From GCA-2717185 sp964474755 (GTDB lineage Bacteria; Pseudomonadota; Alphaproteobacteria; UBA8366; GCA-2717185), in contig CAYYUG010000003.1 of NCBI GenBank assembly GCA_964474755.1, positions 62,001-126,000 of the forward strand: a stretch of DNA of 64,000 nucleotides. Direction: 5' to 3'. Below, piece by piece: positions 27,536 through 36,086 of the stretch; the first letter of the stretch is position 1; the number at the start of each line of letters is the position of its first letter. Under the pieces are notes generated by a model. It was not told the origin of the DNA and searched no databases. It saw nothing but the letters and a program-made list of their open reading frames with translations. Made by a program: the position numbers and the translations under genes.

Positions 27536-27572
27536 AAAAAGCCGCCTAGTGAAGTGACAGGGCGGCTTTTTT
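27536..27572 (+). terminator. Rho-independent terminator of rpsD
   Basis: GCCGCC (27541-27546) pairs with GGCGGC (27561-27566), flanked by an A run on the left and TTTTTT on the right. It lies 20 bases after the rpsD stop and just before the convergent TauD gene, and could serve both directions. Confidence 0.9.
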
Positions 27573-27586
27573 ATAACCTCAGTCAG

Positions 27587-28465
27587 TCAAATTGGCCGCG
27601 TACCGCGTGTGTTAATGCGATAAATGGTGCGGTGGTGGTTGGCGGGCAGTATATCCGTCGTGGCGTGGTGCATCGTACATCGGTTATCCCACAGTAGCAG
27701 ATCGCCTGCTGCCCATTTATGCCGAAACTGGAATTGTTGTTTGGTACAGTGGTCGAACAAATGTTCTAACAGTTCGTCGCTTTCTGTTTCAGCTATCCCA
27801 ACAATTCGACGCACGCCAGAAGATAATCCGGGGAAGACAAAGACTGACTTCTCGCCGGTTTCCGGGTGCGTCCGCACGACCGGATGGATCACTTCCGGTG
27901 TCGCTTTCCGTTGTGTTTCAGTCAGGAGATTCCAACGGCCTTCCGGGTGTTCACGATCTTTTGTGTGGCGGTAATGATGCACGGCCTGAAGCCCATTGAG
28001 GCGGTGTTTAAAGTGAGTGGGTAAAGCCTGGTAGGCGGCTGCGAGATCGATAAATAGGGTATCGCCACCTTCTCTGGGAACCTCGATGGCGTATAGAAGA
28101 GTGCTGTTAGCGGGGACGCGTTTATACGAGTAGTCTGAGTGCCAGTGTGAGCCAGCGTCACGAATTCCTTTAGGACGGCCTAGCTCGGTTCGGTTCGAAA
28201 GTACGGTGATCCCAGAAATTTCTTCATGATGATACATAGTGACCGTATGCGGCTCAATTGTGCCGAAACGTCTGCCGAGATCGTGAAACTGTGCCGCCGT
28301 TAGGCTCTGACCATGGAAACTAAGTATCTTGTGATCAAGGTAGCTCGCATGGATATTATCCCACGCCTTGTCAAGGTCTGTAGCGAGGTTGATCCCTTCG
28401 ACGGTGGCAAAAAAGGACCCACCCTGTCTTTTCATGGATAATGCCCTGATTGTGTCGGCCGTCAT
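27587..28465 (-). CDS. TauD/TfdA-family Fe(II)/2-oxoglutarate dioxygenase
   Basis: A 292-residue TauD-type dioxygenase with W-H-S-D in place of W-H-T-D, distal His in C-T-M-H-H-A-T, and the Arg near R-T-I-Y-R-I. Its ATG overlaps the stop of the hydroxypyruvate isomerase gene by four bases, so it is co-translated with the otn genes and may feed a sugar-acid or tetronate derivative into that pathway (inference). It is the last gene of the insert between rpsD and grxD. Confidence 0.87.
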   Translation of the reverse strand: MTADTIRALSMKRQGGSFFATVEGINLATDLDKAWDNIHASYLDHKILSFHGQSLTAAQFHDLGRRFGTIEPHTVTMYHHEEISGITVLSNRTELGRPKGIRDAGSHWHSDYSYKRVPANSTLLYAIEVPREGGDTLFIDLAAAYQALPTHFKHRLNGLQAVHHYRHTKDREHPEGRWNLLTETQRKATPEVIHPVVRTHPETGEKSVFVFPGLSSGVRRIVGIAETESDELLEHLFDHCTKQQFQFRHKWAAGDLLLWDNRCTMHHATTDILPANHHRTIYRINTRGTRPI

Positions 28466-29247
28466 CCCGAAATCCCGTATGCAGCCGCCCAGCGCAAACC
28501 TGCCCGTGTCTCACCTTTCGGCCGGTATTCACAACCGATCCAGCCATTGAAACCAAGTTCGTCAATCACATCAAAAAGGTATGGGTAGTTGACCTCGCCA
28601 ATATCCGGTTCGTGTCGTTCTGGTACGCCGGCAATTTGAAAATGACCAACCCGGTCGATATTGGCTCGAATTTTCATCGCGACATCGCCTTCGACAATTT
28701 GGCAGTGGTAAAGGTCCATTTGCAGCGCAGCATTTTCAGCACCGACGCTATCCAAGGTCCTGAGTGCATCATCCTGTCGATTGAGATAGTAACCCGGGAT
28801 ATCGCGCGGATTGATGGGTTCAAGCAACACCGTTATGCCGTGCACAGCGGCACGTTCAGCTGCCAGCCGGACATTTTCGACATAGGTGCGCTGGCAGGCA
28901 TAGGGATTGGCGTCTGCTGGTGGGATGCCAGCCATGATGTGTAGGCGCGGGCAGCCGATAATCTGAGCGTATTCGAGAGCTTTTTCGATAAGGCCCCGGA
29001 AGTCGGCTTCACGGCCGGGCAGGGCAGCGAGGCCGCGGTCACCCGTTTCCCAATTTCCTGGTGGCAAATTGAACAACACGTTTTGGAGACCGTTATCCCG
29101 AAGGGCCTGAGCGATAGTCTCTGCTGGATGATCGTACGGGAATAGATATTCCACTCCTTTGAAACCCATATCCGCTGCCGCCGCAAAACGTTCGAGAAAC
29201 GGCACTTCAGTGAACATCATTGATAGGTTTGCGGCGAGCTTGGGCAA
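28462..29247 (-). CDS. otnI: 2-oxo-tetronate / hydroxypyruvate isomerase
   Basis: A 261-residue xylose-isomerase-like TIM-barrel protein of the Hyi/OtnI family. M-P-K-L-A-A-N-L-S-M-M-F-T-E is the canonical N-terminus; later motifs are H-I-M-A-G, L-L-E-P-I-N-P-R-D-I-P-G-Y and D-L-Y-H-C-Q, which hold the Glu/Asp/His metal site. The start is TTG with AGGA eight bases upstream; the N-terminal match supports it over downstream ATGs. With OtnK and OtnC it would convert 2-oxo-tetronate to 3-oxo-tetronate. Confidence 0.87.
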   Translation of the reverse strand: MPKLAANLSMMFTEVPFLERFAAAADMGFKGVEYLFPYDHPAETIAQALRDNGLQNVLFNLPPGNWETGDRGLAALPGREADFRGLIEKALEYAQIIGCPRLHIMAGIPPADANPYACQRTYVENVRLAAERAAVHGITVLLEPINPRDIPGYYLNRQDDALRTLDSVGAENAALQMDLYHCQIVEGDVAMKIRANIDRVGHFQIAGVPERHEPDIGEVNYPYLFDVIDELGFNGWIGCEYRPKGETRAGLRWAAAYGISG

Positions 29248-29250
29248 TGG

Positions 29251-29886
29251 TCAGTTCCTAGGAAAATATTGTTCAAGTTCGTCTATCTGTACTTCGGTCA
29301 GGATACTTGGGTTTAGGGTATGCAGGAGAAGATGGAGCTTGGCAGTTTCTTCGAGCTCTTCGATAGCGTAGACAGCAGCCTCAAGTGATTTGCCGGCAAC
29401 GACTGGTCCATGATTGGCTAACAGGACGGCGGAATGCTTGCCGGCCAGTCCCCGTATGGCATTGCCTAAAGCCTCGTCGCCCGGCCGGTAATAGGGGATT
29501 AATGGCAATTTTCCGATTTTCATGACGTAGTAGGCAGTAAGCGGTGGAAGGACGTTTTTGGGGTCGACATCGGGTAGACAAGACACCGCAACGGAATGCG
29601 TCGAGTGGAGATGGACAATTGCACCTGCGCTTGAGCGCTCTTCGTACATCGCGCGGTGCAGGAAATGCTCCTTCGTCGGAGGGTCTCCGGATACCAACTG
29701 ACCCGATTTGCCTACCTTGGAAACCCGTGCCGGATCTAGGTTGCCTAATGAGGAGCCGGTTGGCGTCATTAGCCACCCATCTTCTATGCGAACACTAATA
29801 TTGCCCGAACTACCGCCGGTTAAACCGTGATCGAACATTAATTTTCCGAAGCGCGCGATTTCTTCGCGCAATGAGTTCTCATTCAT
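29251..29886 (-). CDS. otnC: 3-oxo-tetronate 4-phosphate decarboxylase (class II aldolase family)
   Basis: A 211-residue class II aldolase/adducin-domain protein. T-G-G-S-S-G-N-I-S-V-R and the zinc His pair in I-V-H-L-H-S-T-H, with N-H-G-P-V-V later, are present. In the OtnK-OtnC-OtnI set this member decarboxylates 3-oxo-tetronate 4-phosphate to dihydroxyacetone phosphate. Its ATG overlaps the otnK stop by four bases. Confidence 0.86.
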   Translation of the reverse strand: MNENSLREEIARFGKLMFDHGLTGGSSGNISVRIEDGWLMTPTGSSLGNLDPARVSKVGKSGQLVSGDPPTKEHFLHRAMYEERSSAGAIVHLHSTHSVAVSCLPDVDPKNVLPPLTAYYVMKIGKLPLIPYYRPGDEALGNAIRGLAGKHSAVLLANHGPVVAGKSLEAAVYAIEELEETAKLHLLLHTLNPSILTEVQIDELEQYFPRN

Positions 29887-31145
29887 ACCAATTTCTCGAA
29901 GGCCTTGGTGAAGAAGTCGGGGGCGCCAAAATTACCGGATTTCAATGCCAAAAGCAGTGATGCTTTTCTGATGTCCGATGTCCAAGGAACACCTGGATCA
30001 ATTTCAGGACCGATTTGCAGGCCCTTAATGCCAAGTGCTTCGACCACGGCACCAGAGGTTTCGCCTCCGGCAACGACAAGCCGGCGGACACCGGCGTCGA
30101 TCAGGCCGATTGCAATGTCTGCCATAGCGTCTTCAACCAACGCACCGGCCACCTGTACCCCAAGAGTTTTCTGCACCAGCTGTACCTCTTCTGGATCCGC
30201 CGACGTGTAGATTAGCACGGGGCCTTTGGGCAGGTGCGATTTTGCCCACTCTAGTGCATATTTAATACTACTGGGACCTTCAGCCAACGCCATGGGGTCG
30301 ATCTTGAGTGATGGATGCCTCTCGGACATACGCTCAATTTGCTGGCGCGTTGCGCGCGAACAACTGCCGGAAAGCACAGCAGCATGCCCCTCGATTTTAG
30401 GTAATCGATCGGCGGGTTCCGCACTCTCCAGTAGCCCCATCTTACGAAAGTTGTTGGGCAGGCCGATGGCGACGCCTGAACCACCTGTAATTAGAGGCAT
30501 CTCTGCACAGGCTTCGCCTATGGTCATCAAATCCGTATCATTCAGCGCATCAATGATTGCAAAACGCTTATCTTCCGCCCGCGATTGCACGAAGGCTTCT
30601 TTAACGGCAGCTGTCCCTTGATGGACGATACTGTAGTCAACCAATGTAACTGTGCCCTGCGATTGAGAGGCGAGAATGCGAACTAGATTGGGGTCCGTCA
30701 TGGGAGTAAGCGGATGGTCCTGCATCCCGCTTTCGTTAAGCAATACGTTGCCAACAAAAAGGTATCCGTTGCAGACCGTTCGTTGATTGCGCGGGAAGGC
30801 GGGACAAGCGATGGTGAAATCGCTGTTAAGTGCGTCCAGCATAGCTTCGGCTACCGGACCGATATTACCCTCTACGGTGGAATCGAATGTAGAGCAATAT
30901 TTAAAGAAAAATTGGCAACAGCCCGCTTCGCGCAGCCATTCCAGCGCTGCCAACGATTCTGCAATTGCCTCTTCGACTGGCGCTGTTCGGGATTTTAGGG
31001 CCACGACTACTGCATCAACATCCGGCGCTGGACCTGATGGTACACCGATCATCTGAACTGATCGCATTCCTTCACGAACCAACGTTCCGGCGAGGTCCGT
31101 CGCTCCCGTAAAATCGTCCGCTATGCAGCCAAGTAATACGCCCAT
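29883..31145 (-). CDS. otnK: 3-oxo-tetronate kinase (four-carbon acid sugar kinase family)
   Basis: A 420-residue DUF1537-type kinase. The N-terminal G-C-I-A-D-D-F-T-G-A-T-D-L-A and the C-terminal G-G-E-T-S-G-A-V substrate/ATP motifs are diagnostic. It phosphorylates 3-oxo-tetronate at O4. Upstream of otnC and otnI in one overlapping operon. No otnD/ltnD-type dehydrogenase is present in this insert, so the pathway's usual first oxidation must be encoded elsewhere or replaced. Confidence 0.87.
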   Translation of the reverse strand: MGVLLGCIADDFTGATDLAGTLVREGMRSVQMIGVPSGPAPDVDAVVVALKSRTAPVEEAIAESLAALEWLREAGCCQFFFKYCSTFDSTVEGNIGPVAEAMLDALNSDFTIACPAFPRNQRTVCNGYLFVGNVLLNESGMQDHPLTPMTDPNLVRILASQSQGTVTLVDYSIVHQGTAAVKEAFVQSRAEDKRFAIIDALNDTDLMTIGEACAEMPLITGGSGVAIGLPNNFRKMGLLESAEPADRLPKIEGHAAVLSGSCSRATRQQIERMSERHPSLKIDPMALAEGPSSIKYALEWAKSHLPKGPVLIYTSADPEEVQLVQKTLGVQVAGALVEDAMADIAIGLIDAGVRRLVVAGGETSGAVVEALGIKGLQIGPEIDPGVPWTSDIRKASLLLALKSGNFGAPDFFTKAFEKLV

Positions 31146-31167
31146 GGAGTTCGAAAACCTCGTATTT

Positions 31168-31569
31168 TTAGGCGTTGAAGTTACTGATATCGCCTTCTTC
31201 GCTTGGGGCGAATTGAATTTCGATATGGTTGCCGTCGGGATCGTGGATATTCACTTGACGTATTTCGACTTCCGGAATTATTGAGATGTTGTAGGCGACC
31301 TTCATATCACGGAGGTTCGACAGGAAAGAATTCATGTCCTCTCCTCGAAATGCGAAATGCTCGATTTGGAGTGATTTAGGGTCACGTGGTCGCTTAACCT
31401 CGACTAAATGAATGGCCGCTTTATCGTCGCAATAGTGCCAGGCACCATCGAATCCACGAAAAGGCGGCCGAGGCCCTTTTACAAGACCCAGCGCGACTTC
31501 ATAAAACCGCGACATTTCTTTCAGGTTGGCAGTCTGAATGTTGACATGATCAAGAAAAGCGAGAGGCAT
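31168..31569 (-). CDS. VOC-family (glyoxalase-like) protein
   Basis: A 133-residue vicinal-oxygen-chelate protein with paired beta-alpha-beta-beta-beta units. F-L-D-H-V-N-I-Q-T with the metal His, A-I-H-L-V-E-V, I-E-H-F-A-F-R and D-P-D-G-N-H-I-E-I-Q are the usual metal-site segments. First gene of the otn operon, 22 bases before otnK. It could be a lyase, an epimerase or a resistance-type protein. Confidence 0.82.
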   Translation of the reverse strand: MPLAFLDHVNIQTANLKEMSRFYEVALGLVKGPRPPFRGFDGAWHYCDDKAAIHLVEVKRPRDPKSLQIEHFAFRGEDMNSFLSNLRDMKVAYNISIIPEVEIRQVNIHDPDGNHIEIQFAPSEEGDISNFNA

Positions 31570-31620
31570 CGGTCATCTCCTTTCGGTGCAGTCTGCTCAT
31601 GTCTGGTTACGATGCAAGCG

Positions 31621-31638
31621 TTAAGTGTCTACACTTAA
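31621..31638. promoter_or_regulatory. Perfect 8-bp inverted repeat upstream of the VOC-otn operon
   Basis: TTAAGTGT-CT-ACACTTAA lies 52 bases before the VOC start. It is short, symmetric and placed like an operator for a dimeric repressor of the tetronate operon. The next hairpin (31644-31670) is the grxD terminator, so the repeat belongs to the inserted operon's control region. Confidence 0.45.
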
Positions 31639-31643
31639 AAGGA

Positions 31644-31670
31644 AAAGGGCCGCATTAAATGCGGCCCTTT
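31644..31670 (-). terminator. Rho-independent terminator of the grxD-bolA-pur operon
   Basis: A perfect 12-bp stem with a three-base loop, AAAGGGCCGCAT-TAA-ATGCGGCCCTTT. On the minus strand it is followed by T-rich CCTTTTAA. It lies just after the grxD stop. Confidence 0.85.
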
Positions 31671-31691
31671 AGTCATTTGCGTGGTAATTTC

Positions 31692-32033
31692 CTAAGCAGC
31701 GTCTTGCGTCTCGATGCCGTTACTTTCCATCAACTGGCCAAGTTCGCCGGTCTCATACATTTCACGAACGATGTCGCAGCCACCCACAAATTCTCCCTTA
31801 ACGTATAGCTGAGGGACTGTTGGCCAACTCGAGAATTCTTTAATGCCCTCGCGGATGCTTGGGTCCTGCAGAACATCGATACCTTTAAATTTGACGCCCA
31901 ATAGTGTTAGTGCCTGAACAGTTGCCGCCGAAAATCCGCATTGCGGAAAAACTGGCGAGCCTTTCATGAACAGCACAACGTCATTGTTGTCGATATCCTC
32001 TTTGATACGTCCGAAGATCGGATTGTCGCTCAT
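31692..32033 (-). CDS. grxD: Monothiol glutaredoxin, Grx4 family
   Basis: A 113-residue CGFS-type glutaredoxin. F-P-Q-C-G-F-S is the [2Fe-2S]-ligating active site; W-P-T-V-P-Q-L-Y and G-G-C-D-I-V are the glutathione-binding elements. It carries iron-sulfur clusters and works with BolA, encoded immediately upstream. Last gene of the housekeeping minus-strand run that includes purL. Confidence 0.95.
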   Translation of the reverse strand: MSDNPIFGRIKEDIDNNDVVLFMKGSPVFPQCGFSAATVQALTLLGVKFKGIDVLQDPSIREGIKEFSSWPTVPQLYVKGEFVGGCDIVREMYETGELGQLMESNGIETQDAA

Positions 32034-32075
32034 TGTTGTTTCCTTCCTTCCTCTTAAGATCGTCCTCGTGGCTAA

Positions 32076-32315
32076 CTATGCGGTGTCCGGCACCGATGTT
32101 TGCAATGCGAGCGCGTGCAACTCATTGCCCATTCGACCTTTCAGGGCTTTATAGACCATTTGATGCTGTTGTACGCGGGTTTTTCCTTTGAATTCCGCGG
32201 AACGGACATAAGCGGCGTAATGATCGCCGTCGCCGCGTAGATCTTCGATCTGGACTTCCGCATCCGGAATTGCCTCTTTGATCATCTGTTCGATGTCCGA
32301 CTGGTTCATTGCCAT
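32076..32315 (-). CDS. BolA-family protein
   Basis: A 79-residue BolA/IbaG-like protein. The conserved region D-G-D-H-Y-A-A-Y, the helix ending in Q-H-Q-M-V-Y-K-A-L-K-G and H-A-L-A-L-Q-T are present; His residues here can complete a [2Fe-2S] cluster with Grx4. Encoded 42 bases before grxD and 27 bases after purL, the arrangement common in Alphaproteobacteria. Confidence 0.93.
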   Translation of the reverse strand: MAMNQSDIEQMIKEAIPDAEVQIEDLRGDGDHYAAYVRSAEFKGKTRVQQHQMVYKALKGRMGNELHALALQTSVPDTA

Positions 32316-32342
32316 GACCGTTCTCCCTATGCGCCGCCGTCA

Positions 32343-34367
32343 CTAGGGCGTTGCCATATATTCAGGCAACCACCTCTCGTGCGCGTCGCGTAATTCGCTA
32401 ATCGAGATGGTGTGCGAACCACTCACTTTCAACGAACTGCCACCAGTGTGGCCAATCATTGAAGCGACCACGCCAGCTGCCTCTGCTGCCTCCAGCATCA
32501 CCTCTGGGTTCGCTGTGGTCAATATGTAGCGGGCTTGGTCTTCGCCAAAGAGCCAGGCGTGCAATGGAAGAGACAAGTCATTTGGTTCAATCTCGGCGCC
32601 GATATTACCTGCGAGTGCCATCTCAGCGAGAGCGACAATCAGGCCGCCATCTGAGATGTCGTGGCAAGCGGTTGTACAGCCCGCTATTATCTGTGTGCGA
32701 ACAAATTCACCATTCTTAAGCTCCAGTGGCAGATCCACCGGCGGCGGTGCACCATTAGGCTGCCCCTCAACCTGCTGAAGATATGAAGATGCACCGAGCC
32801 AGCCTGTCGTCTCCCCAATCACGATAATCGTATCTTTGGCCCCCCTGAATGCGATCTGTGTCGATTTAGTTAGTTCGTCGACGACGCCGATGCCGCCAAT
32901 CACCGGCGTTGGCAAAATCGCTTCGCCGTTGGTCTCGTTGTAAAAGGAGACGTTGCCGGACACGACGGGGAAATTGAGGGCCGCTGCTGCCGCGCCAATG
33001 CCCGTTACACAGCCGACAAATTGTCCCATGATGGGGCTGCGTTCCGGGTTGCCAAAATTTAGGTTATTAGTGAGGGCGAGGGGCTTGGCACCTACCGCAA
33101 TTAAATTTCGCCACGCTTCGGCGACTGCTTGTTTCCCACCCGTTTCTGGCGCGGCAAAACAATAGCGAGGTGTGCAGTCGGTAGTAATCGCTAATCCGCG
33201 GTCGGACCCGTGAATTCGGACGATAGCGGCGTCGCCGCCAGGACGCTGTTTTGTATCTGCCATAACCATGTGATCGTACTGTTCCCAGATCCAGCGGCGG
33301 GAACAATGGTTTGGCGATCCAAGTAGGCTCTTAAGATCGTCAAGTGGTGAATTGATGGAATTAACAGCGCTAGCTGAAACAGTTGTACGTGCCGGAGTAG
33401 GTTCCCAGGGTCTGTCGTAAACGGGTGCTGCGTCGACAAGAGGTGAAACAGGAATATCGGCGACGGTCTCGTTGTGCATCTTTATCATAACGCGACCAGT
33501 ATCGGTGACCTGGCCAATAATGGCGAAGTCCAATTCCCATTTTTCAAAAATAGCACGCGCCTCGGTTTCCCGGCCAGGCTTGAGTACCATGAGCATGCGC
33601 TCTTGGCTCTCTGAAAGCATGATCTCGTAGGGCGTCATGCCTTCCTCCCGGGTCGGGGTATTTTCGAGATTGAGCTCGATTCCAACGCCTCCCTTGTCAG
33701 CCATCTCGACGGTGGAGGAAGTCAGTCCTGCTGCACCCATATCTTGAATAGAAACAATCGCATCGGTTGCCATTAGCTCAAGGCATGCTTCCAGCAGCAG
33801 TTTTTCGGTGAAAGGGTCACCGACTTGTACGGTCGGGCGTTTATCCTCCGAATCGTCATCAAATTCTGCAGAGGCCATAGTGGCGCCGTGGATACCGTCT
33901 CGACCGGTTTTGGAACCGACATAGACGACCGGATTGCCCAACCCGGCAGCAGCCGAATAGAAAATTTTGTCGGCATTGGCGATACCGACGGTCATAGCAT
34001 TGACCAGGATGTTTCCATTATANNNNNNNNNNNNNNNNNNNNNNNNNNNNNNNNNNNNNNNNNNNNNNNNNNNNNNNNNNNNNNNNNNNNNNNNNNNNNN
34101 NNNNNNNNNNNNNNNNNNNNNNAGCCCATCGCCGATATTCACAACACCGGCATTTTCGCCGGGGCCACAAATGACCTGCGGACCTTCGGTTGGTAATGTC
34201 TTCAACCATTTTCGCGACGATTTGTATGAGCAATGCTCCGACCACATTACGGAAAATATGCCAAGTTCTGTAATCGTTGGCGTCCGTCCCATGATTGACA
34301 GCATGGTGTCGTATTCGGAAGCGCTCAAACCATGCTCGGCTGAGGAGGCCCGGTTGACTTTGCTCAT
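32343..34367 (-). CDS. purL: Phosphoribosylformylglycinamidine synthase subunit PurL, interrupted by gap
   Basis: Small-type PurL, which with PurQ and PurS converts FGAR to FGAM using ATP and glutamine-derived ammonia. The N-terminal part (S-V-M-W-S-E-H-C-S-Y-K-S-S, C-G-P-G-E-N-A-G) and everything from Y-N-G-N-I-L-V-N-A-M to the end are present. The 100-N gap replaces the E-S-H-N-H-P-S nucleotide/Mg region. Comparison with other PurL proteins indicates about 88 missing residues, versus 33-34 represented. The frame is kept across the gap because the missing length is 1 modulo 3 like 100. Stop and start of purL and purQ overlap by four bases. Confidence 0.93.
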   Translation of the reverse strand: MSKVNRASSAEHGLSASEYDTMLSIMGRTPTITELGIFSVMWSEHCSYKSSRKWLKTLPTEGPQVICGPGENAGVVNIGDGXXXXXXXXXXXXXXXXXXXXXXXXXXXXXXXXXXYNGNILVNAMTVGIANADKIFYSAAAGLGNPVVYVGSKTGRDGIHGATMASAEFDDDSEDKRPTVQVGDPFTEKLLLEACLELMATDAIVSIQDMGAAGLTSSTVEMADKGGVGIELNLENTPTREEGMTPYEIMLSESQERMLMVLKPGRETEARAIFEKWELDFAIIGQVTDTGRVMIKMHNETVADIPVSPLVDAAPVYDRPWEPTPARTTVSASAVNSINSPLDDLKSLLGSPNHCSRRWIWEQYDHMVMADTKQRPGGDAAIVRIHGSDRGLAITTDCTPRYCFAAPETGGKQAVAEAWRNLIAVGAKPLALTNNLNFGNPERSPIMGQFVGCVTGIGAAAAALNFPVVSGNVSFYNETNGEAILPTPVIGGIGVVDELTKSTQIAFRGAKDTIIVIGETTGWLGASSYLQQVEGQPNGAPPPVDLPLELKNGEFVRTQIIAGCTTACHDISDGGLIVALAEMALAGNIGAEIEPNDLSLPLHAWLFGEDQARYILTTANPEVMLEAAEAAGVVASMIGHTGGSSLKVSGSHTISISELRDAHERWLPEYMATP
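34023..34122. other. Assembly gap (100 N) inside purL
   Basis: Placeholder gap. Because both flanks belong to one well-known protein, the real missing length can be estimated at about 265 bases. Confidence 0.95.
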
Positions 34368-35056
34368 CGGGCCAGCGCCTTTACCAAGCCAGTGAACATA
34401 CCTGCACCATCGGTCCCGCCGTGCGCAGGATCGACGACACGTTCCGGATGCGGCATCAGACCAAGGACGTTTCGGCTTTCGTTAAAGATACCCGCGATGT
34501 TGCGCGCTGAACCATTAGGGTTCGCCGTCTCGCAAACCCTTCCTTGCGGCGTCGTATAACGGAACGCAACGCGACCATTTGCCTCCAACTTTTCGAGTGT
34601 CGTGTCGTCGGCAAAATAGTTGCCTTCGTTATGTGCGACGGGTATCCGCAGAACTTGACCCTTCGCGTAGCTTTCGGTGAAGACGGTGTCGTTTTCGGCT
34701 ACCGCGACGTGCACGTCACGGCAGATGAATTTAAGCTTGGCGTTGCGCATTAAAATGCCAGGTAGTAGACCGATTTCCGTCAGAATTTGGAACCCGTTAC
34801 AGATCCCTAGGACCGGGACACCAGCCTGGGCCAAGGTTTCGACAGCACGCATGACTGGCGACCGGGCGGCGATAGCACCGCCACGCAAATAATCGCCGTA
34901 GGAAAATCCGCCAGGCAGAACGATGAAATCGACTGGGGGAAGGGTAGATTCTCGGTGCCACACCATGGCCGGAGTTGCGCCGCTTGCTTGTTCCAAGGCG
35001 ACTGCGACATCACGATCGCAATTGGAGCCAGGGAAGACGATAACTGCCGATCTCAT
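34364..35056 (-). CDS. purQ: Phosphoribosylformylglycinamidine synthase subunit PurQ
   Basis: A 230-residue class I glutamine amidotransferase. F-P-G-S-N-C-D-R-D at the N-terminus, the nucleophile Cys in L-G-I-C-N-G-F-Q, and the His/Glu pair in P-H-P-E-R-V are present. It supplies ammonia to PurL. Four-base overlaps with both purS and purL show tight coupling. Confidence 0.96.
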   Translation of the reverse strand: MRSAVIVFPGSNCDRDVAVALEQASGATPAMVWHRESTLPPVDFIVLPGGFSYGDYLRGGAIAARSPVMRAVETLAQAGVPVLGICNGFQILTEIGLLPGILMRNAKLKFICRDVHVAVAENDTVFTESYAKGQVLRIPVAHNEGNYFADDTTLEKLEANGRVAFRYTTPQGRVCETANPNGSARNIAGIFNESRNVLGLMPHPERVVDPAHGGTDGAGMFTGLVKALAR

Positions 35057-35295
35057 TCTTTAATATCGATAGTAAAATTTTCGATCACCGTATTGGCGAG
35101 CAGGCGTTGGCACATCTGCCTGACCTCCGCTTCAGCGGCACTTTTATCGGAGGTAACCAATTCCAATTCGATAATTTTGCCTTGGCGAACTTCGCCGACG
35201 CCCTCAAAGCCCAGTGCCTCCAAAGCATGGCCGATGGCTTTGCCCTGTGGATCGAGGACCCCGTTCTTCAGCATGACATGGACTGTTGCTTTCAC
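35053..35295 (-). CDS. purS: Phosphoribosylformylglycinamidine synthase subunit PurS
   Basis: An 80-residue PurS dimer-forming subunit with K-A-T-V-H-V-M-L-K and V-L-D-P-Q-G-K-A-I. It bridges PurL and PurQ. The start is GTG with GAGGGCAG upstream, and the N-terminus matches the family. Confidence 0.95.
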   Translation of the reverse strand: MKATVHVMLKNGVLDPQGKAIGHALEALGFEGVGEVRQGKIIELELVTSDKSAAEAEVRQMCQRLLANTVIENFTIDIKE

Positions 35296-35318
35296 CTGCC
35301 CTCGCTAAAATTAAAAAT

Positions 35319-36086
35319 TCACTGCATGATTTTCGTTTCGGAAACGTCGCCTGGTCCATTCGTAGGAAGGACACCTAGCCGACGGGCAACTTCCTGATAG
35401 GCTTCCGCAACGTCGTCCATATCGTGTCGGAACCGATCCTTATCCAATTTTTTCAGCGTCTCAACATCCCATAGCCGGCACGTGTCCGGGCTAATTTCAT
35501 CGGCAATGATGATGCGCATTTCTCCATTCTCATCGTAGCTCCGGCCAAACTCTAGCTTGAAGTCGACCAGCTTCAAACCAGCGCTGTAGAACAAGCCGCA
35601 TAGATAGTCATTGATTCGCAATGACAGCGCCAGCATATCGTCGATGTCCTGCGGTGCGGCCCATCCAAACGCGGTAATGTGTTCTTCGGTGACCATTGGA
35701 TCGTTGAATTCGTCGTTTTTCCAATAATATTCGACAATTGACCGCGGCAGGGGAGTCCCCTCTTCGATGCCAAAACGCTTTGCCATGGACCCAGCGACCA
35801 TGTTTCTAACGGCAATTCGAACAGGAATTATTTCCGCTTCTCTAACAAGTTGTTCACGCATGTTAAGACGGCGAATGAAGTGTGTGGGCACTCCCATATC
35901 GTGCAGCCGTTGCATTAGGTATTCTGATATTCGGTTATTCAGCACACCTTTCCCGGTGATAATGCCGCGTTTCTTGTTGCTGAAGGCAGTGGCGTCGTCT
36001 CTAAAATGCTGCACCAATGTGCCGGGTTCGGGTCCTTCGAATAGGTCCTTTGTCTTACCTTCGTATATACGCCGTTGTCTGGCCAT
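35319..36086 (-). CDS. purC: Phosphoribosylaminoimidazole-succinocarboxamide synthase
   Basis: SAICAR synthetase of 255 residues. Y-E-G-K-T-K-D at the N-terminus, N-K-K-R-G-I-I-T-G-K-G, and D-F-K-L-E-F-G-R are conserved blocks. It condenses CAIR with aspartate using ATP. ATG 36086 (M-A-R-Q-R-R) gives the normal length, so a frame extended upstream to 36167 is not used. First gene of the purC-S-Q-L-bolA-grxD run. Confidence 0.95.
   Translation of the reverse strand: MARQRRIYEGKTKDLFEGPEPGTLVQHFRDDATAFSNKKRGIITGKGVLNNRISEYLMQRLHDMGVPTHFIRRLNMREQLVREAEIIPVRIAVRNMVAGSMAKRFGIEEGTPLPRSIVEYYWKNDEFNDPMVTEEHITAFGWAAPQDIDDMLALSLRINDYLCGLFYSAGLKLVDFKLEFGRSYDENGEMRIIIADEISPDTCRLWDVETLKKLDKDRFRHDMDDVAEAYQEVARRLGVLPTNGPGDVSETKIMQ

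Noticed and set aside
32343..34367. PurL as a naturally shortened enzyme
   Set aside because: The missing part coincides exactly with the 100-N gap, and adding the expected residues restores normal length.
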